From Hoplostethus atlanticus (taxonomy: Eukaryota > Chordata > Actinopteri > Trachichthyiformes > Trachichthyidae), in NCBI GenBank assembly GCA_034670405.1, contig JAXDDX010000118.1:1425001-1489000 (forward strand): a stretch of DNA of 64,000 nucleotides, in the 5' to 3' direction. Positions 32,131-44,040 of this stretch are shown one piece after another. Under the pieces are notes generated by a model. The model made no database searches. It had not been told where the DNA came from and worked only from the letters and a program-made list of their open reading frames with translations. Every line of letters starts with the position of its first letter. Position 1 is the first letter of the stretch. Position numbers and translations under genes: made by a program.

Positions 32131-33472
32131 CAATGATATACAACACTTCCGATATGGACCTTCAAATTAAAAGCACAACAACAATGATATCTTCATTTAT
32201 CAAAACAGTGTCACAAAGTTCTTTATAATATAAATTAACTGAATGAATTAAATTAATTAAATGAAAAGCAAGCAACATATCTAATAAATAAAAAGTAACA
32301 AAACAAACACAAGAACAAATATAGAAAGGAAGACTGCAAGTGGTGGATGTTGGGTGTGGTTGGGCTACTGACCCTGGTTGGGGTACAGGGTTGTCAGGAG
32401 AGAGGTTCTGCTACCAAACCAATAAACCAACAGACAAACCAAAGTAGCAGAATAAAAACAGAGAAACATTTTAGAAGGAATCTGTAGTAAATTAAAGAGG
32501 AATGTTTTTTTTCCCAGAATGTCTTTTTCACAGTATATGGACATTTTTGAAATATTTCTTATTGATGAACACAGTGTAAGTTTTAAGAGTGTAAAATTAA
32601 GAGTTTATTTCAGGAGGAATCAGTATTAAATTAAAATGCAATTGTTGGTTTGTCACCGAAATAATGAAAAATTATAAGAATTGAATAAGAACTGCAAAAT
32701 GAAATGTGGTCAGATTTGGAGTCATATAGTGAATGTATATGATACCAGGCTCAGTAGAAGATTACATTATATCGAGTGAAACACACACAATGAGACTAAA
32801 CTCAAAATAAATCTTGTATTTATGAACATGTATATAAAGGTTTTTTGAGGAATATAAAATACCAAGTTAACAATAAAGGATATAATTGTGAAGGAATCTA
32901 TTTTTAAAGTGAAAATAAATATTAATTTATCACAATAATGATAATAATAATGATAATAATAATAATTATATCTATCAGTCCCTATGACTAACAATTTATT
33001 ACATTGAAATAATTTATGCTACTGCCATATTTTCATACAATTTTTGTTTTTCTCTACACCCCAAATTTCTTATATTTTGTCCCATATTTTTTCATAAGCG
33101 ACACATTTACGCTTTTATTTTGAAGGCAATACCTTTTGACTTCCGGTCTTACTCTGCCTGACTTGACGGAGCCTCCGACTCTGTCTTCTCACTTGGGACG
33201 CGTGAACGCGCATAGTGACTCCGCAGAGGAAAAGACACATTTTGCGGAATGGCACTAGCACGCACGTACGCACACACACATACACACACACTCTGTCTGC
33301 CTGACAGTCTGTCTGTCTGTCTGTTATTATGTTATTGGGTGAATACCGAACACACACCTGCCAATCAAATCAATTAAGTGATCAATTAAGCCAATCGGAC
33401 AGCCGTATCCCAGAATGCCTTTCTGCTCACACTGAAGAAACTCAAGATCAATACCAGCAACCAGTGGTAAGG
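32131..33472. other. AT-rich upstream region, unassigned
   Basis: Non-repetitive and AT-rich to about 33,110 with an ATA run at 32,938-32,968, then more balanced sequence with a CA run at 33,265-33,290. No exon or known element recognised. Confidence 0.4.
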
Positions 33473-33485
33473 AGGTCAAAGGTCA
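33473..33485 (+). promoter_or_regulatory. Perfect DR1 nuclear-receptor half-site pair
   Basis: AGGTCA, one base, AGGTCA. DR1 is the known target of RXR, PPAR and HNF4 type receptors. It lies about 1.4 kb upstream of the qki promoter region. One match could be chance. Confidence 0.35.
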
Positions 33486-33492
33486 TGGTGGT

Positions 33493-34230
33493 GGTGGGTG
33501 CCTGTCTCTCTGCCTGTCTCTCTGCTTGTCTCTCTCTCTGTATCTCTGCTTGTCTCTCTGCTTGTCTCTCTGTTTGTCTCTCTGCTTGTCTCTCTCTCTC
33601 TCTGTATCTCTGCTTGTCTCTCTGCTTGTCTCTCTCTCTGTATCTCTGCTTGTTTCTCTGCTTGTCTCTCTCTCTGTCTCTCTCCCTGTCTCTCTGCTTG
33701 TCTCTCTGCCTGTCATTCTCTGTTTGTCTCTCTGCTTGTCTCTCTCTCTGTATCTCTGCTTGTCTCTCTGCTTGTCTCTCTGCCTGTCATTCTCTGTGTC
33801 TCTCTGCTTGTCTCTCTCTCTGTCTCTCTGCTTGTCTCTCTGCTTGTCTCTCTCTCTGTATCTCTGCTTGTCTCTGCTTGTCTCTCTCCCTGTCTCTCTG
33901 CTTGTCTCTCTGCCTGTCATTCTCTGTGTCTCTCTGCTTGTCTCTCTCTCTGTCTCTCTGCTTGTCTCTCTGCTTGTCATTCTCCCTGTCTCTCTGCTTG
34001 TCTCTCTCTCTGTATCTCTGCTTGTCTCTCTGCTTGTCTCTCTGCCTGTCATTCTCAATGTCTCTCTGCTTGTCTCTCTCCCTGTCTCTCTGCTTGTCTC
34101 TCTGCTTGTCTCTCTCCCTGTCTCTCTGCCTGTCATTCTCCCTGTCTCTCTGCCTGTCATTCTCCGTGTCTCTCTGCTTGTCTCTCTCCCTGTCTGTCTG
34201 CCTGTCTGTCTGCCTGTCTCTCTCTCTGTT
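33493..34230. repeat. 12-bp CT-rich minisatellite (TCTCTCTGCTTG)
   Basis: About 60 units of TCTCTCTGCTTG with CTCTGTATCT and GCCTGTCATTC variants. It keeps frames of 250-306 codons open on both strands; these are artefacts. Confidence 0.95.
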
Positions 34231-34529
34231 TCCCATGCATCAGTGCTGAATAAAAGCAGCTTAGTTTCTGCCATTAGACTGTTGGTATAAATACTTTAAT
34301 TGGCTTAATGGTTTTGCCTCTTTTTCATATGGAAAGTAGTTTCCCCCGATGCCTGGGAGCCGTGGAGGAGAAGAAAGAAAGAAAGAAAAGGAAAGAAAGA
34401 AAAGGAAAGGAAAAGAGTGGAGAGGAGGATGAAGAATAAAACAACACCTCCTCTTTCTGATGTCAGTTTGGCCGCCGCCTCGTCTCAAAGAGCTCTGAGG
34501 CTTTTATACTGAAGGAATGTTCAGCCAAC
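34231..34529. other. Repeat-free island, candidate conserved element
   Basis: Between two repeat arrays lies sequence with TATAAATACTTTAATTGGCT and TTCATATGG, and further on GGCCGCCGCC. A GAAA-type run is at 34,368-34,412. Composition suggests a regulatory island upstream of qki; not shown. Confidence 0.35.
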
Positions 34530-34688
34530 TGAGGAGGAGGAGGAGGAGGAGAGGAGAGGAGAGGAGAAGAGAGAGGAGGAGAGAGGACGTGAGAGGAGAG
34601 GAGGAGAGAGGAGGAGAGAGGAGAGGAGGAGAGAGGAGGAGAGAATCATTTTAAAATCTGTATGAACTTTATTTTACTTGAGACAGAC

Positions 34689-34771
<83 letters not shown>

Positions 34772-34981
34772 GACAGTCAGACAGACAGACAGACAGAGAG
34801 AGAGAGAGAGAGAGAGACAGTCAGACAGACAGACAGACAGACAGAGTGTCTTACTGTGTAGAAAACATTTTGGGGGGGGGGCTCGATCGCCCCCAATCCT
34901 CTCTCTCTCTCTCTGTCTTCCAGGGGAATCATGTTAATGAATGCATTCCTGCACACACACACTGAGAAACCAGGCACACAA

Positions 34982-35018
<37 letters not shown>

Positions 35019-35161
35019 CAATCTCTCTCTGTCGCCCTTTCTCGCCCAAACACTCTGGTCCAAGTCAGCCTCCCTCCCTCCTCGACATCTCTCTCTCTCT
35101 CTGCCTCCTTTTCAATCTCACTTTTTCACAGTGTCGTTCTCACACTCCCTCAACCCTCCCC

Positions 35162-35206
<45 letters not shown>

Positions 35207-35410
35207 ACACACGCACATACACATACACACACGCACACACACACACACTCTCTCCATGGTCTAAAATAAAGGCTATAAAATGATGAAACCGGATCTGGGG
35301 TGGGGGGGGGGTCGTGGGGTCAAGGCCTCACCATGGCAACCACCCCCCCACACTGTGTGTGTGTGTGTGGTGTGTGTGCGGTGTGTATGTGTGTATGTGT
35401 GTGTGACATC
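34530..35410. repeat. Purine, CAGA, CA and GT microsatellite cluster
   Basis: GGAGA-type 34,530-34,643; GA and CAGA 34,681-34,845; a G9 run near 34,873; CA 34,985-35,018 and 35,166-35,248; GT 35,354-35,404. Short ordinary stretches lie between. Confidence 0.93.
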
Positions 35411-35469
35411 AGGTTCCCTCAGATTGAATGGAAGTCAATGTGAAGGAGAGTCACTGCATCACATCTACT

Positions 35470-35645
35470 GGTTTCACTGGTTTAGTTTAGAACAGAACAG
35501 AACAGAATAGAATAGAACAGAACAGAACAGAACAGAACAGAACAGAATAGAATAGAATAGAATAGAATAGAACAGAATAGAATAGAATAGAATAGAACAG
35601 AATAGAATAGAACTTTATTGTCCAGCCAAGGCAGGACAATTATCT
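35470..35645 (-). mobile_element. LINE 3' tail with AGAAT/AGAAC repeat
   Basis: Minus strand reads TTGTCCTGCCTTGGCTGGAC then AATAAAGTT followed by TCTAT/TCTGT pentamers over 120 bp. This is the usual layout of a fish LINE or SINE 3' end with a simple-repeat tail. The body is missing. Confidence 0.55.
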
Positions 35646-35689
35646 TTGGTCTCACCAATAAGACATGAAATACATCACATCACACATTT

Positions 35690-35805
35690 AATTTCACTGG
35701 TTTAGTTTCACTGGTTTAATTTAACTGGTTTAATTTTAACTGGTTTAGTTTCACTGGTTTAATTCTAACTGGTTTAATTTTAACTGGTTTAGTTTTAGAC
35801 TAAAC
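35690..35805. repeat. 16-17-bp repeat (TTTAACTGGTTTAAT)
   Basis: About seven units of GGTTTAGTTTCACT or GGTTTAATTTTAACT. Confidence 0.9.
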
Positions 35806-35884
35806 TGTTTTTTGTTTTTTTTACAATATTTACAGTTTTACTGTTTGTTGTTTTTAACTGTTTTTCAGCTTTACAGTGTTTCCT

Positions 35885-37545
35885 GTTTTGTTATCTGTCT
35901 AGTTATCTGCCTAGTTACCTGTTTAGTTACTTGTTTAGTTATCTGTCTAGTTACCTGTTTACTTATCTGTCTAGTTACCTGTTTAGTTAGGTGTTTAGTT
36001 ACTTGTTTAGTTATCTGTCTAGTTACCTGTTTAGTTACCTGTGTAGTTATCTGTCTAGTTACCTGTTTAGTTACTTGTTTAGTTTTCTGTCTAGTTACCT
36101 GTTTAGTTACCTGTCTAGTTACCTGTTTAGTTGTGTGTTTAGTTACTTGTCTAGTTACATGTCTTGTTACCTGTTTAGTTATCTGTCTAGTTACCTGTTT
36201 AGTTATCTGTTTAGTTACTTATTTATTACGTGTTTAGTTACCTGTCTAGTTACATGTCTAGTTATCTGTCTAGTTACCTGTTTAGTTATCTATCTAGTTA
36301 CCTGTTTAGTTACATGTTTAGTTACCTGTCTAGTTACATGTCTAGTTATCTGTCTAGTTGCCTGTTTAGTTATCTGTTTCGTTATCTGTCTAGTTACCTG
36401 TCTAGTTACCTGTTTAGTCACATGTCTAGTTACCTGTTTAGTTACCTGCTTAGTTATCTGTCTAGTTACCTGTTTAGTTACTTGTTTAGTTTTCTGTCTA
36501 GTTACCTGTTTAGTTACCTGTTTAGTTACGTGTTTAGTTACCTGTCTAGTTACATGTCTTGTTACCTGTTTAGTTATCTGTTTAGTTACTTGTTTATTAC
36601 GTGTTTAGTTACCTGTCTAGTTACTTGTTTAGTTATCTGTCTATTTACCTCTCTAGTTACATGTTTAGTTATCTGTCTAGTTACCTGTTTAGTTACCTGT
36701 CTAGTTACCTGTCTAGTTACATGTCTGGTTATCTGTCTAGTTGCCTGTTTAGTTATCTGTTTAGTTATCTGTCTAGTTACCTGTTTAGTTGCCTGTTTAG
36801 TTACCTGTCTAGTCACATGTCTAGTTACCTGTTTAGTTACCTGTTTAGTTATCTGTCTAGTTACCTGTTTAGTTACCTGTTTAGTTATCTGTCTATTTAC
36901 CTGTCTAGTTACATGTTTAGTTGTCTGTCTAGTTACCTGTTTAGTTACCTGTCTAGTTACATGTCTAGTTACCTGTTTAGTTACTTGTTTAGTTACGTGT
37001 TTAGTTGCCTGTCTAGTTATATGTCTAGTTATATGTCTAGTTGCCTGTTTAGTTATCTGTTTAGTTATCTGTCTAGTTACCTGTTTAGTTACCTGTCTAG
37101 TTACCTGTTTAGTTACGTGTTTAGTTACCTGTCTAGTCACATGTCTAGTTACCTGTTTAGTTACCTGTTTAGTTATCTGTCTAGTTACCTGTTTAGTTAC
37201 TTGTTTAGTTTTTTCTTTCTAGTTACCCTTTTAGTTACCTGTTTAGTTACGTGTTTAGTTACCTGTCTAGTCACATGTCTAGTTACCTGTTTAGTTACCT
37301 GTTTAGTTACGTGTTTAGTTACCTGTCTAGTCACATGTCTAGTTACCTGTTTAGTTACCTGTTTAGTTATCTGTCTAGTTACCTGTTTAGTTACTTGTTT
37401 AGTTTTTTCTTTCTAGTTACCTGTTTAGTTACGTGTTTAGTTACGTGTTTAGTTACCTGTCTAGTTACATGTCTTGTTACCTGTTTAGTTATCTGTTTAG
37501 TTACTTGTTTAATACTTACTGTCTAGTTACCTGTCTAGTGTGCTG
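35885..37545. repeat. 12-bp minisatellite (AGTTACCTGTTT), 1.66 kb
   Basis: About 137 units, AGTTACCTGTCT and AGTTACCTGTTT with TTATC, ACATG and ACGTG variants. Blocks of about 130-370 bp recur (for example the TATTACGTGTTTAG junction near 36,225 and 36,595, and TTTTTTCTTTCTAG near 37,210 and 37,402). Frames of up to 330 codons (LVTC repeats) are artefacts. Confidence 0.97.
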
Positions 37546-37679
37546 GTTAACCATGCAGAGCTTCAGCTCTGGCAGGACAGGATCAATCATATCAGAAATA
37601 AACATTCAATAAAAAATAATTCATTCAAACAAATCTCTCTCTGATAGAGAGACAACCACACAATCCCCTTCATACCCTG

Positions 37680-37885
37680 AAGACAACCCTGGAGAACCCT
37701 GGAGAACCCTGGAGAACCCTGGAGAACCCTGGAGAACCCTGGAGAACCCTGAAGAACTCTGGAGAATTATGAAGAACCCTGGAGAATTCTGGAGAACCCT
37801 GGAGAACCCTGGAGAACTCTGGAAAACCCTGAAGAACTCTAGAGAACCCTGGAGAACTCTGGAGAACCCTGGAGAACTCTCTCAA
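37680..37885. repeat. 10-bp minisatellite (GGAGAACCCT)
   Basis: About 20 units; the first six are identical, later ones carry AACTCT and AATTCT variants. Confidence 0.95.
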
Positions 37886-38271
37886 CACACAATCTATTGT
37901 GTTATACACTCCTACTCTCTCTCACATGGACACTTTCTGATATCAACACAATCTGTTCTCTTTCACACACACACACACATGGAGTTGGGTGTCCAGGTTT
38001 TGCCGCTGACCGGCAGGAATCTGACGGCTGGAGATAAAAGGAGGCGACTCATGTTGGTTTCAGCATCAGAGGATAGGAATGCAGGCTATTTAACACCCCT
38101 CTCTCACCACACACACACACACACCACACACTGACTGGCAGAATAAATAGTAAAGTAATTAAAGGTGCAGCGAGAGGACAGTCGTTACTGAGGAGAGAAA
38201 AATGAAAGTACAGAAAAGTAACAGGATGAAAAGGAGGAGAAACAGATTAAGGCAGAGAGAAGAAAGGGCCA
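37886..38271. other. Unassigned sequence
   Basis: CA runs at 37,963-37,979 and 38,103-38,125; nothing else recognised. Confidence 0.35.
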
Positions 38272-38522
38272 AGCAGACAGACAGACAGGCAGACAGACAG
38301 ACAGACAGACAGGCAGGCAGACAGGCATACAGACAGGCAGGCAGTCAGACAAGCAGACAGACAGACAGGCAGACAGACAGACAGACAGACAGGCAGACAG
38401 ACAGACAGGCAGGCAAGCAGACAGGCAGACAAGCAGGCAAGCAGGCAGACAGACAGGCAGGCAGGCAGGCAGGCAGGCAAGCAGGCAAGCAGGCAGACAG
38501 GCAGGCAGACAGGCAGGCAGAT
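38272..38522. repeat. CAGA/CAGG tetranucleotide array
   Basis: Mixed CAGA, CAGG and CAAG units; CAGG becomes dominant to the right. Confidence 0.95.
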
Positions 38523-38916
38523 CAGCAACAGTCTGATGGACTGGCCCAGTAGAGTCTCTGCTGCCTTTAGACCTTTTGAAGGCTTAAAGAAGTGAACCAG
38601 GTCAAGGAGTACCTGATGATGTCATAACTGCCACTACATGTTAAACTTTATTACACTGTTATATTATATTACAGTTATATTACATTACACTGTTATATTA
38701 TATTACAGTTATATTATATTACACTGTTATATTATATTACACTCTTACATTATATTACAGTTATATTATATTACACTGTTATATTAGTTATATTATATTA
38801 CACTTTTATATTATATTACACTCTTACATTATATTACAGTTATATTATATTAGTTATATTATATTACACTGTTATATTATATTACAGTTATATTATATTA
38901 CACTGTTATATTATAT

Positions 38917-39165
38917 GGGAAATGGACTGCATTTATATAGCGCTTTCATCCAAAGCGCTTTACAATGTATGCCTCTCATTCACCCATTCACACACCGATG
39001 GCAGTGAGCTACCATGCAAGGTGCTGGCCTGACCATCGGGAGCAATTTGGGGTTCAGTGTCTTGCCCAAGGACACTTTGACATGTGGACTGGAGAAGCAG
39101 GGGATCGAACCTCCGATCTTCTGACTGGAGGCCGACCCGCTCTACCTCCTGAGCCACAGCCGCCC
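38917..39165 (-). mobile_element. tRNA-derived SINE, full length
   Basis: Minus strand. The head GGCTGTGGCTCAGGAGGTAG (box A) begins at 39,165, and GGTTCGATCCC (box B) is near 39,105. The body includes CCTTGGGCAAGACACTGAAC and the 3' end AAGCGCTATATAAATGCAGT, a familiar fish SINE tail. It is nested in the AT satellite, whose sequence continues on both sides; a short TGTTA-type duplication is possible. Confidence 0.88.
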
Positions 39166-39340
39166 TGTTACACTGTTACATTATATTACAGTTATATTAC
39201 AGTTATATTATATTACACTGTTACATTATATTACAGTTATATTATATTACACTGTTACATTATATTACAGTTATATTACAGTTATATTATATTACAGTTA
39301 TATTATATTACACTGTTACATTATATTAAACTGTTATATT

Positions 39341-39875
39341 TGTCACGGCTCCAGCCCCGACCCCAGGGTTCCCCTATGTTTTTACCTCCCCTGTCTGTCT
39401 CTATGTCTGTCTCTGTGTGTGTGTGTGTGTGTGTGTGGCGTGGGTGTGGCTTCCTCTCCCGGCCCTGCCTCTCCTCCACACCTGCCGTCTATCAAGCCAT
39501 CAGCCCAGCAGTACTAAAACCCCGGCTCTTCAACCACTCTTCGCCAGATTGTTCCGCCAACTACAGGGGTAGTCACTCTCTCGGCCGCTCTTGATCGCTA
39601 TCAGAGTTTATTCCCTTGTGTGCCTCCGAGTTGTCCTAACTGTCTGTTCTTGTCTCCTAAGATCCCCTGTATGCCTCCTTCCTCGTGTCTCCTCACCGTA
39701 ACCCACCAGCCTGCCTGCCTCCCTCGCTCCTGCCTCACCTGCTTGCCCCAGCTCCATCCAGCCCAGCCTCTGCACCCCCCACCTTCCCGTCACCTGCTTC
39801 TTCAATAAATCCTCTTTTCCCTACTCCCTTGTCGTGGTCTGCATTTTGGGTCCAGATTCAACCGCAACCCTGACA
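39341..39875 (+). mobile_element. Solo LTR, Ty3/gypsy type
   Basis: 535 bp starting TGTCACGG and ending CCCTGACA, flanked by the 5-bp duplication ATATT (39,336-39,340 and 39,876-39,880). An AATAAA signal lies near 39,804 and a GT run near 39,415. The internal region is absent, as expected after recombination between the two LTRs. The intact duplication suggests a fairly young insertion; it is a fossil without genes. Confidence 0.9.
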
Positions 39876-40512
39876 ATATTATATTACAGTTACATCATAT
39901 TACAGTTATATTATATTACAGTTATATTATATTACACTGTTATATTACATTACAGTTATATTATATTACACTGTTACATTATATTACAGTTATATTATAT
40001 TAAACTGTTATATTATATTACAGTTATATTATATTACACTGTTACATTATATTACACTGTTACATTATATTACAGTTATATTACACTGTTATATTACATT
40101 ACAGTTATATTATATTACAGTTATATTATATTACACTATGTTACACTATTTTACACTATGTTACACTATATTACACTATGTTATATTACATTGTTATATT
40201 ATATAGCACTATGTCATATTATTATACATATTATACATGTCATTATAATACACTTTATTACACTATATTATATTACACTATGTTACACTATATTACACTA
40301 TGTTACACCATATTATATTAGACTGTTACACTGGCATATTATATTACACTATATTACATTATGTTAAATGATATTACACTATGTTAAATGATATTACACT
40401 ATGTTATATTATATTACACTATGTTAAATGATATTACACTATGTTACACTGTTATATTATATTACACTATGTTACACTATATTAAGCTATGTTATATTAT
40501 ATTACACTATGT

Positions 40513-41580
40513 CAGGGGTTCTCAACCTTTTGCACCTCAAGGACCACATTTTTCCCACTGAAATGAGTTGAGGCCCACAAGGCAATTTCTTTCTAAAAAT
40601 ATTTAATATTTTTTCTTTTATTCCAAGTGCTTTCCTTGATATTTGAACATTCTGTTCAGGCCAAGAGGCCGTCATCGTATTCCTCCATTTATATAGGCCT
40701 AATAAAATAAAATAATAAAATTAGAAATAAGGCTGTGCTCAAAAGGATATTATAATAAGGATATTCCTTGTACAAGAATAAAAAGGACAAGTAAATTCAG
40801 GTCAGCTGTTGGGAAATTCTAACAGAGGGACAGGGTATCGACCGAAAGGTATTTGTTGTAGCAGAAAAATGACAAGACAGACCCTGCCTTTGGTACATTT
40901 TCATGCATGCCCTATTGGGTGAAGTGTTGATGGAGGCATCTGAGGGCTTTTTTTCCCGCCAAACTGGTGCGCATTGGCAGATAAGCCGTTGCTGTGTTGA
41001 CAGCCTATGTATTAAACTTAGATATAGTTTGGCCAATAAATTAATGCCTGATTGATTTTATTATAGTCCAATAGTAGATGCAGTAGCCTACACAACTCAT
41101 TTTCATCCATATAGGAAAATATGTGGATGCCAAAACACGCTTGCCTCTCAAATAAATATTTTAAATGTGATTTTAAAGAACGTAGAGGCCTATAACCTGT
41201 TAATAAGGCTCTGCTACGACAAATACCTTTCGGTCGATACCCTAATCGTTAGAGAGAGACACATTAGGGCCTAATGTGATTGAATCCATCAAAAGACCCT
41301 CAGGTGCGGAATTACAGCGTTGGACACCGAAGGAGAGAGAGCCTCGCGCTATTTGTGACAGCATGTTTCACTCACATTAACTGGGAAATGTAGACGTTTA
41401 CTTTCCCACATTTACTGTAACATATATATATATATAATTGAACATTCTATGAACAATCAGTTTTTTTCATGCTTGCGGACCAATGCGGACAACCGGCATT
41501 TTTTGATTGTAGGCTTGCGGCCCAAAAGCAGGTTCTCGAGGCCCACTTGTGGGCCGCGGTCCAGTGGTTGCGAATCCCCG
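40513..41580. mobile_element. hAT-type non-autonomous element, 1.07 kb
   Basis: Flanked by CACTATGT at 40,505-40,512 and 41,581-41,588, an exact 8-bp duplication. Terminal repeats CAGGGGTTCTCAACC and (inverted) CGGGGATTCGCAACC. Satellite DNA continues on both sides. No transposase frame longer than 80 codons. Contains a second, internal inverted repeat. Confidence 0.9.
40832..41243. repeat. 33-bp inverted repeat inside the hAT element
   Basis: The arms at 40,832-40,864 and 41,211-41,243 (both with ACCGAAAGGTATTTGT or its complement) match with one difference, spaced by 346 bp. It could be a second MITE nested in the first, but I find no clear target duplication. Confidence 0.8.
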
Positions 41581-41588
41581 CACTATGT

Positions 41589-41819
41589 TATATTATATTA
41601 CACAATGTTACACTGCCATGATGGTGATTGCACTTATTTGTTTTAATAGTTCTGACTATTATTTCTTTGTATTTTGCTGAGTTTTAACAAGCGCAGACAT
41701 GAAGGACCGACTGGAGATTAGAGCATTCCTTCTGTTGCCTGGTTTCAGCTGAGGCCCAGGGTGACAGAGTTCACTTGGAAACACGCAGACCACATATATA
41801 CTATGTATACATGTAGACC
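41589..41819. other. Unassigned sequence between hAT and array
   Basis: Short satellite remnant, then about 200 bp that I cannot place. Confidence 0.3.
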
Positions 41820-43185
41820 ATCCAGAGAGACCACCTAGAGAGACCATCCAGAGAGACCACCTAGAGAGACCATCTAGAGAGACCACCTAGAGAGATTATC
41901 TAGAGAGAGACCATAGAGAGAGACCATCCAGAGAGAGACCATAGAGACAGACCATCCAGAGAGACCACCTAGAGAGACCATCCAGAGAGACCACCTAGAG
42001 AGATTATCTAGAGAGAGACCATAGAGAGAGACCATCCAGAGAGAGACCGTCCAGAGAGAGACCATAGAGACAGACCATCCAGAGAGACCACCTAGAGAGA
42101 CCATCCAGAGAGACCACCTAGAGAGACCATCTAGAGAGAGACCATAGAGAGAGACCATCCAGAGAGAGACCGTCCAGAGAGAGACCATAGAGACAGACCA
42201 TCCAGAGAGACCGCCTAGAGAGACCATCCAGAGAGAGACCATAGAGAGAGACCGTCCAGAGAGAGACAATAGAGAGAGACATCCAGAGAGAGACCATAGA
42301 GCGAGACCGTCTAGAGAGAGACAATAGAGAGACCACCAAGAGAGACATCCAGAGAGAGACCATAGAGAGAGACCATCCAGAGAGAGACCATAGAGCGAGA
42401 CCGTCTAGAGAGAGACAATAGAGAGACCACCAAGAGAGACATCCAGAGAGAGACCATAGAGAGAGACCATCCAGAGAGAGACCATAGAGAGAGACCATCC
42501 AGAGAGAGACCATAGAGAGAGACCATCCAGAGAGACACCATAGAGAGACCATAGAGACAGACCATCCAGAGAGAGACCACCTAGAGAGACCATCCAGAGA
42601 GAGACCATAGAGAGAGACCATCCAGAGAGAGACCATAGAGAGAGACCATCCAGAGAGACACCATAGAGAGACCATAGAGACAGACCATCCAGAGAGAGAC
42701 CACCTAGAGAGACCATCCAGAGAGAGACCATAGAGACAGACCGTCCAGAGAGAGACAAGAGAGAGACCACCAAGAGAGACATCCAGAGAGAGACCATAGA
42801 GAGAGACCATCTAGAGAGAGACAATAGAGAAAGACCACCAAGAGAGACATCCAGAGAGAGACCATATAGAGAGACCACCAAGAGAGACATCCAGAGAGAG
42901 ACCGTCCAGAGAGAGACAATAGATAGAGACCACCAAGAGAGACATCCAGAGAGAGACCATAGAGAGAGACCATCCAGAGAGACACCATAGAGAGACCATC
43001 CAGAGAGAGACCATCCAGAGAGAGACCATAGAGAGAGACCGTCTAGAGAGAGACAATAGAGAGAGACCACCAAGAGAGACATCCAGAGAGAGACCATAGA
43101 GCGAGACCATCCAGAGAGACACCATAGAGAGACCATAGAGACAGACCATCCAGAGAGACCACCTAGAGAGACCATCCAGAGAGGT
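41820..43185. repeat. Purine-rich minisatellite (GAGAGACCATCCA)
   Basis: Units of about 11 and 22 bp, GAGAGACCATAGAGA and GAGAGACCATCCAGA, with ACATCC and ACCACC variants. Blocks of about 100-250 bp recur. It keeps frames of 90-256 codons open on the minus strand; artefacts. Confidence 0.95.
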
Positions 43186-43460
43186 GGGAGGCTGCTGACG
43201 GTTTGAGTTGTGTCTCATCACCAGAGCCGGAGGAGGAGCGATGTGTCGCCACTCAAACAGAGAATGTGAACCAGCTCACATCCTGTCAGGTTGGTGTGAT
43301 AGAGAGAGTGAATGGACATTTTATTCTCTTATTCTTTCAGTACCTGGTCAGTCAGTCAGTTTGACCCTCAGTGATGTGATGGTTCATAAAACTACAGCTT
43401 CACATGACAGTTAGACAGACTGAAGCACCTCAACTTGTGTGTGTGTTTGTATTGAATGTG

Positions 43461-43492
<32 letters not shown>

Positions 43493-43889
43493 CTGGTACA
43501 GTCCCAGTGGCTCCATGGTATCAGGGTATATAGGAGGTGATTGTTTGTGGCAAGGAGGAGCGCAAAACACAGCAGCCTATTGTAGACCTCCAGAAGAGGA
43601 AGAGGAGGAGGAGAGAGGAGGAGAAGGAGGAGAGGAAGAAGAGGAGGAGGAGAGAGGAGGAGAAGGGAGGAGCCTGGCGGTCTCAGGAGTTGAAGTCTGA
43701 CTGGTGTCATGGACGCCTATGGCCCATCAGTCACTACTTCTATTGTTACACACACACACACACACACACACACCCTGTCTGTGTGGTGTGTCCGGTGTTT
43801 GGTTTGCTGTATTCTCTCTCTTCATCCATCTGCTGAGCCATGTCCGCCCGCCCATTGGAGCAGAAGAGAGAGGGAGAGGCAGACAGATT

Positions 43890-43923
<34 letters not shown>

Positions 43924-44040
43924 GGGACAGAGAGACAGACAGAGGGACAGACAGACAGACAGACAGACAGACAGAGACAGACAGACAAGCAGACAGACAG
44001 ACAGAGAGACAGAGAGACAGACAGTTGTCTCACCATCACA
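43186..44040. repeat. Microsatellite cluster with short unique stretches
   Basis: Unique 43,190-43,440; GT 43,456-43,492; GGAGGA-type 43,596-43,672; CA 43,749-43,773; CAGA 43,880-44,022. No exon recognised. Confidence 0.85.

Larger units (their letters stand above)
38640..40512. repeat. AT-rich satellite (TTATATTACACTG)
   Basis: Irregular units such as TTATATTACAGTTATATTA and TTACACTATGTTA. It is interrupted by a SINE (38,917-39,165) and a solo LTR (39,341-39,875), and continues after the hAT element at 41,580, so about 1.1 kb is true repeat. Confidence 0.93.

Noticed and set aside
33329-34290. Open frames of 250-306 codons (CLSACLSL type) on both strands
   Set aside because: They come from the 12-bp CT-rich satellite; all frames and both strands are open, so there is no coding bias.
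35812-37526. Frames of up to 330 codons with LVTC or SYLF repeats, resembling a hydrophobic protein
   Set aside because: Periodicity artefact of the 12-bp satellite; three frames are open at once.
41874-43221. Frames of up to 256 codons with SLWMVSLYGLS repeats on the minus strand
   Set aside because: Artefact of the purine-rich minisatellite.
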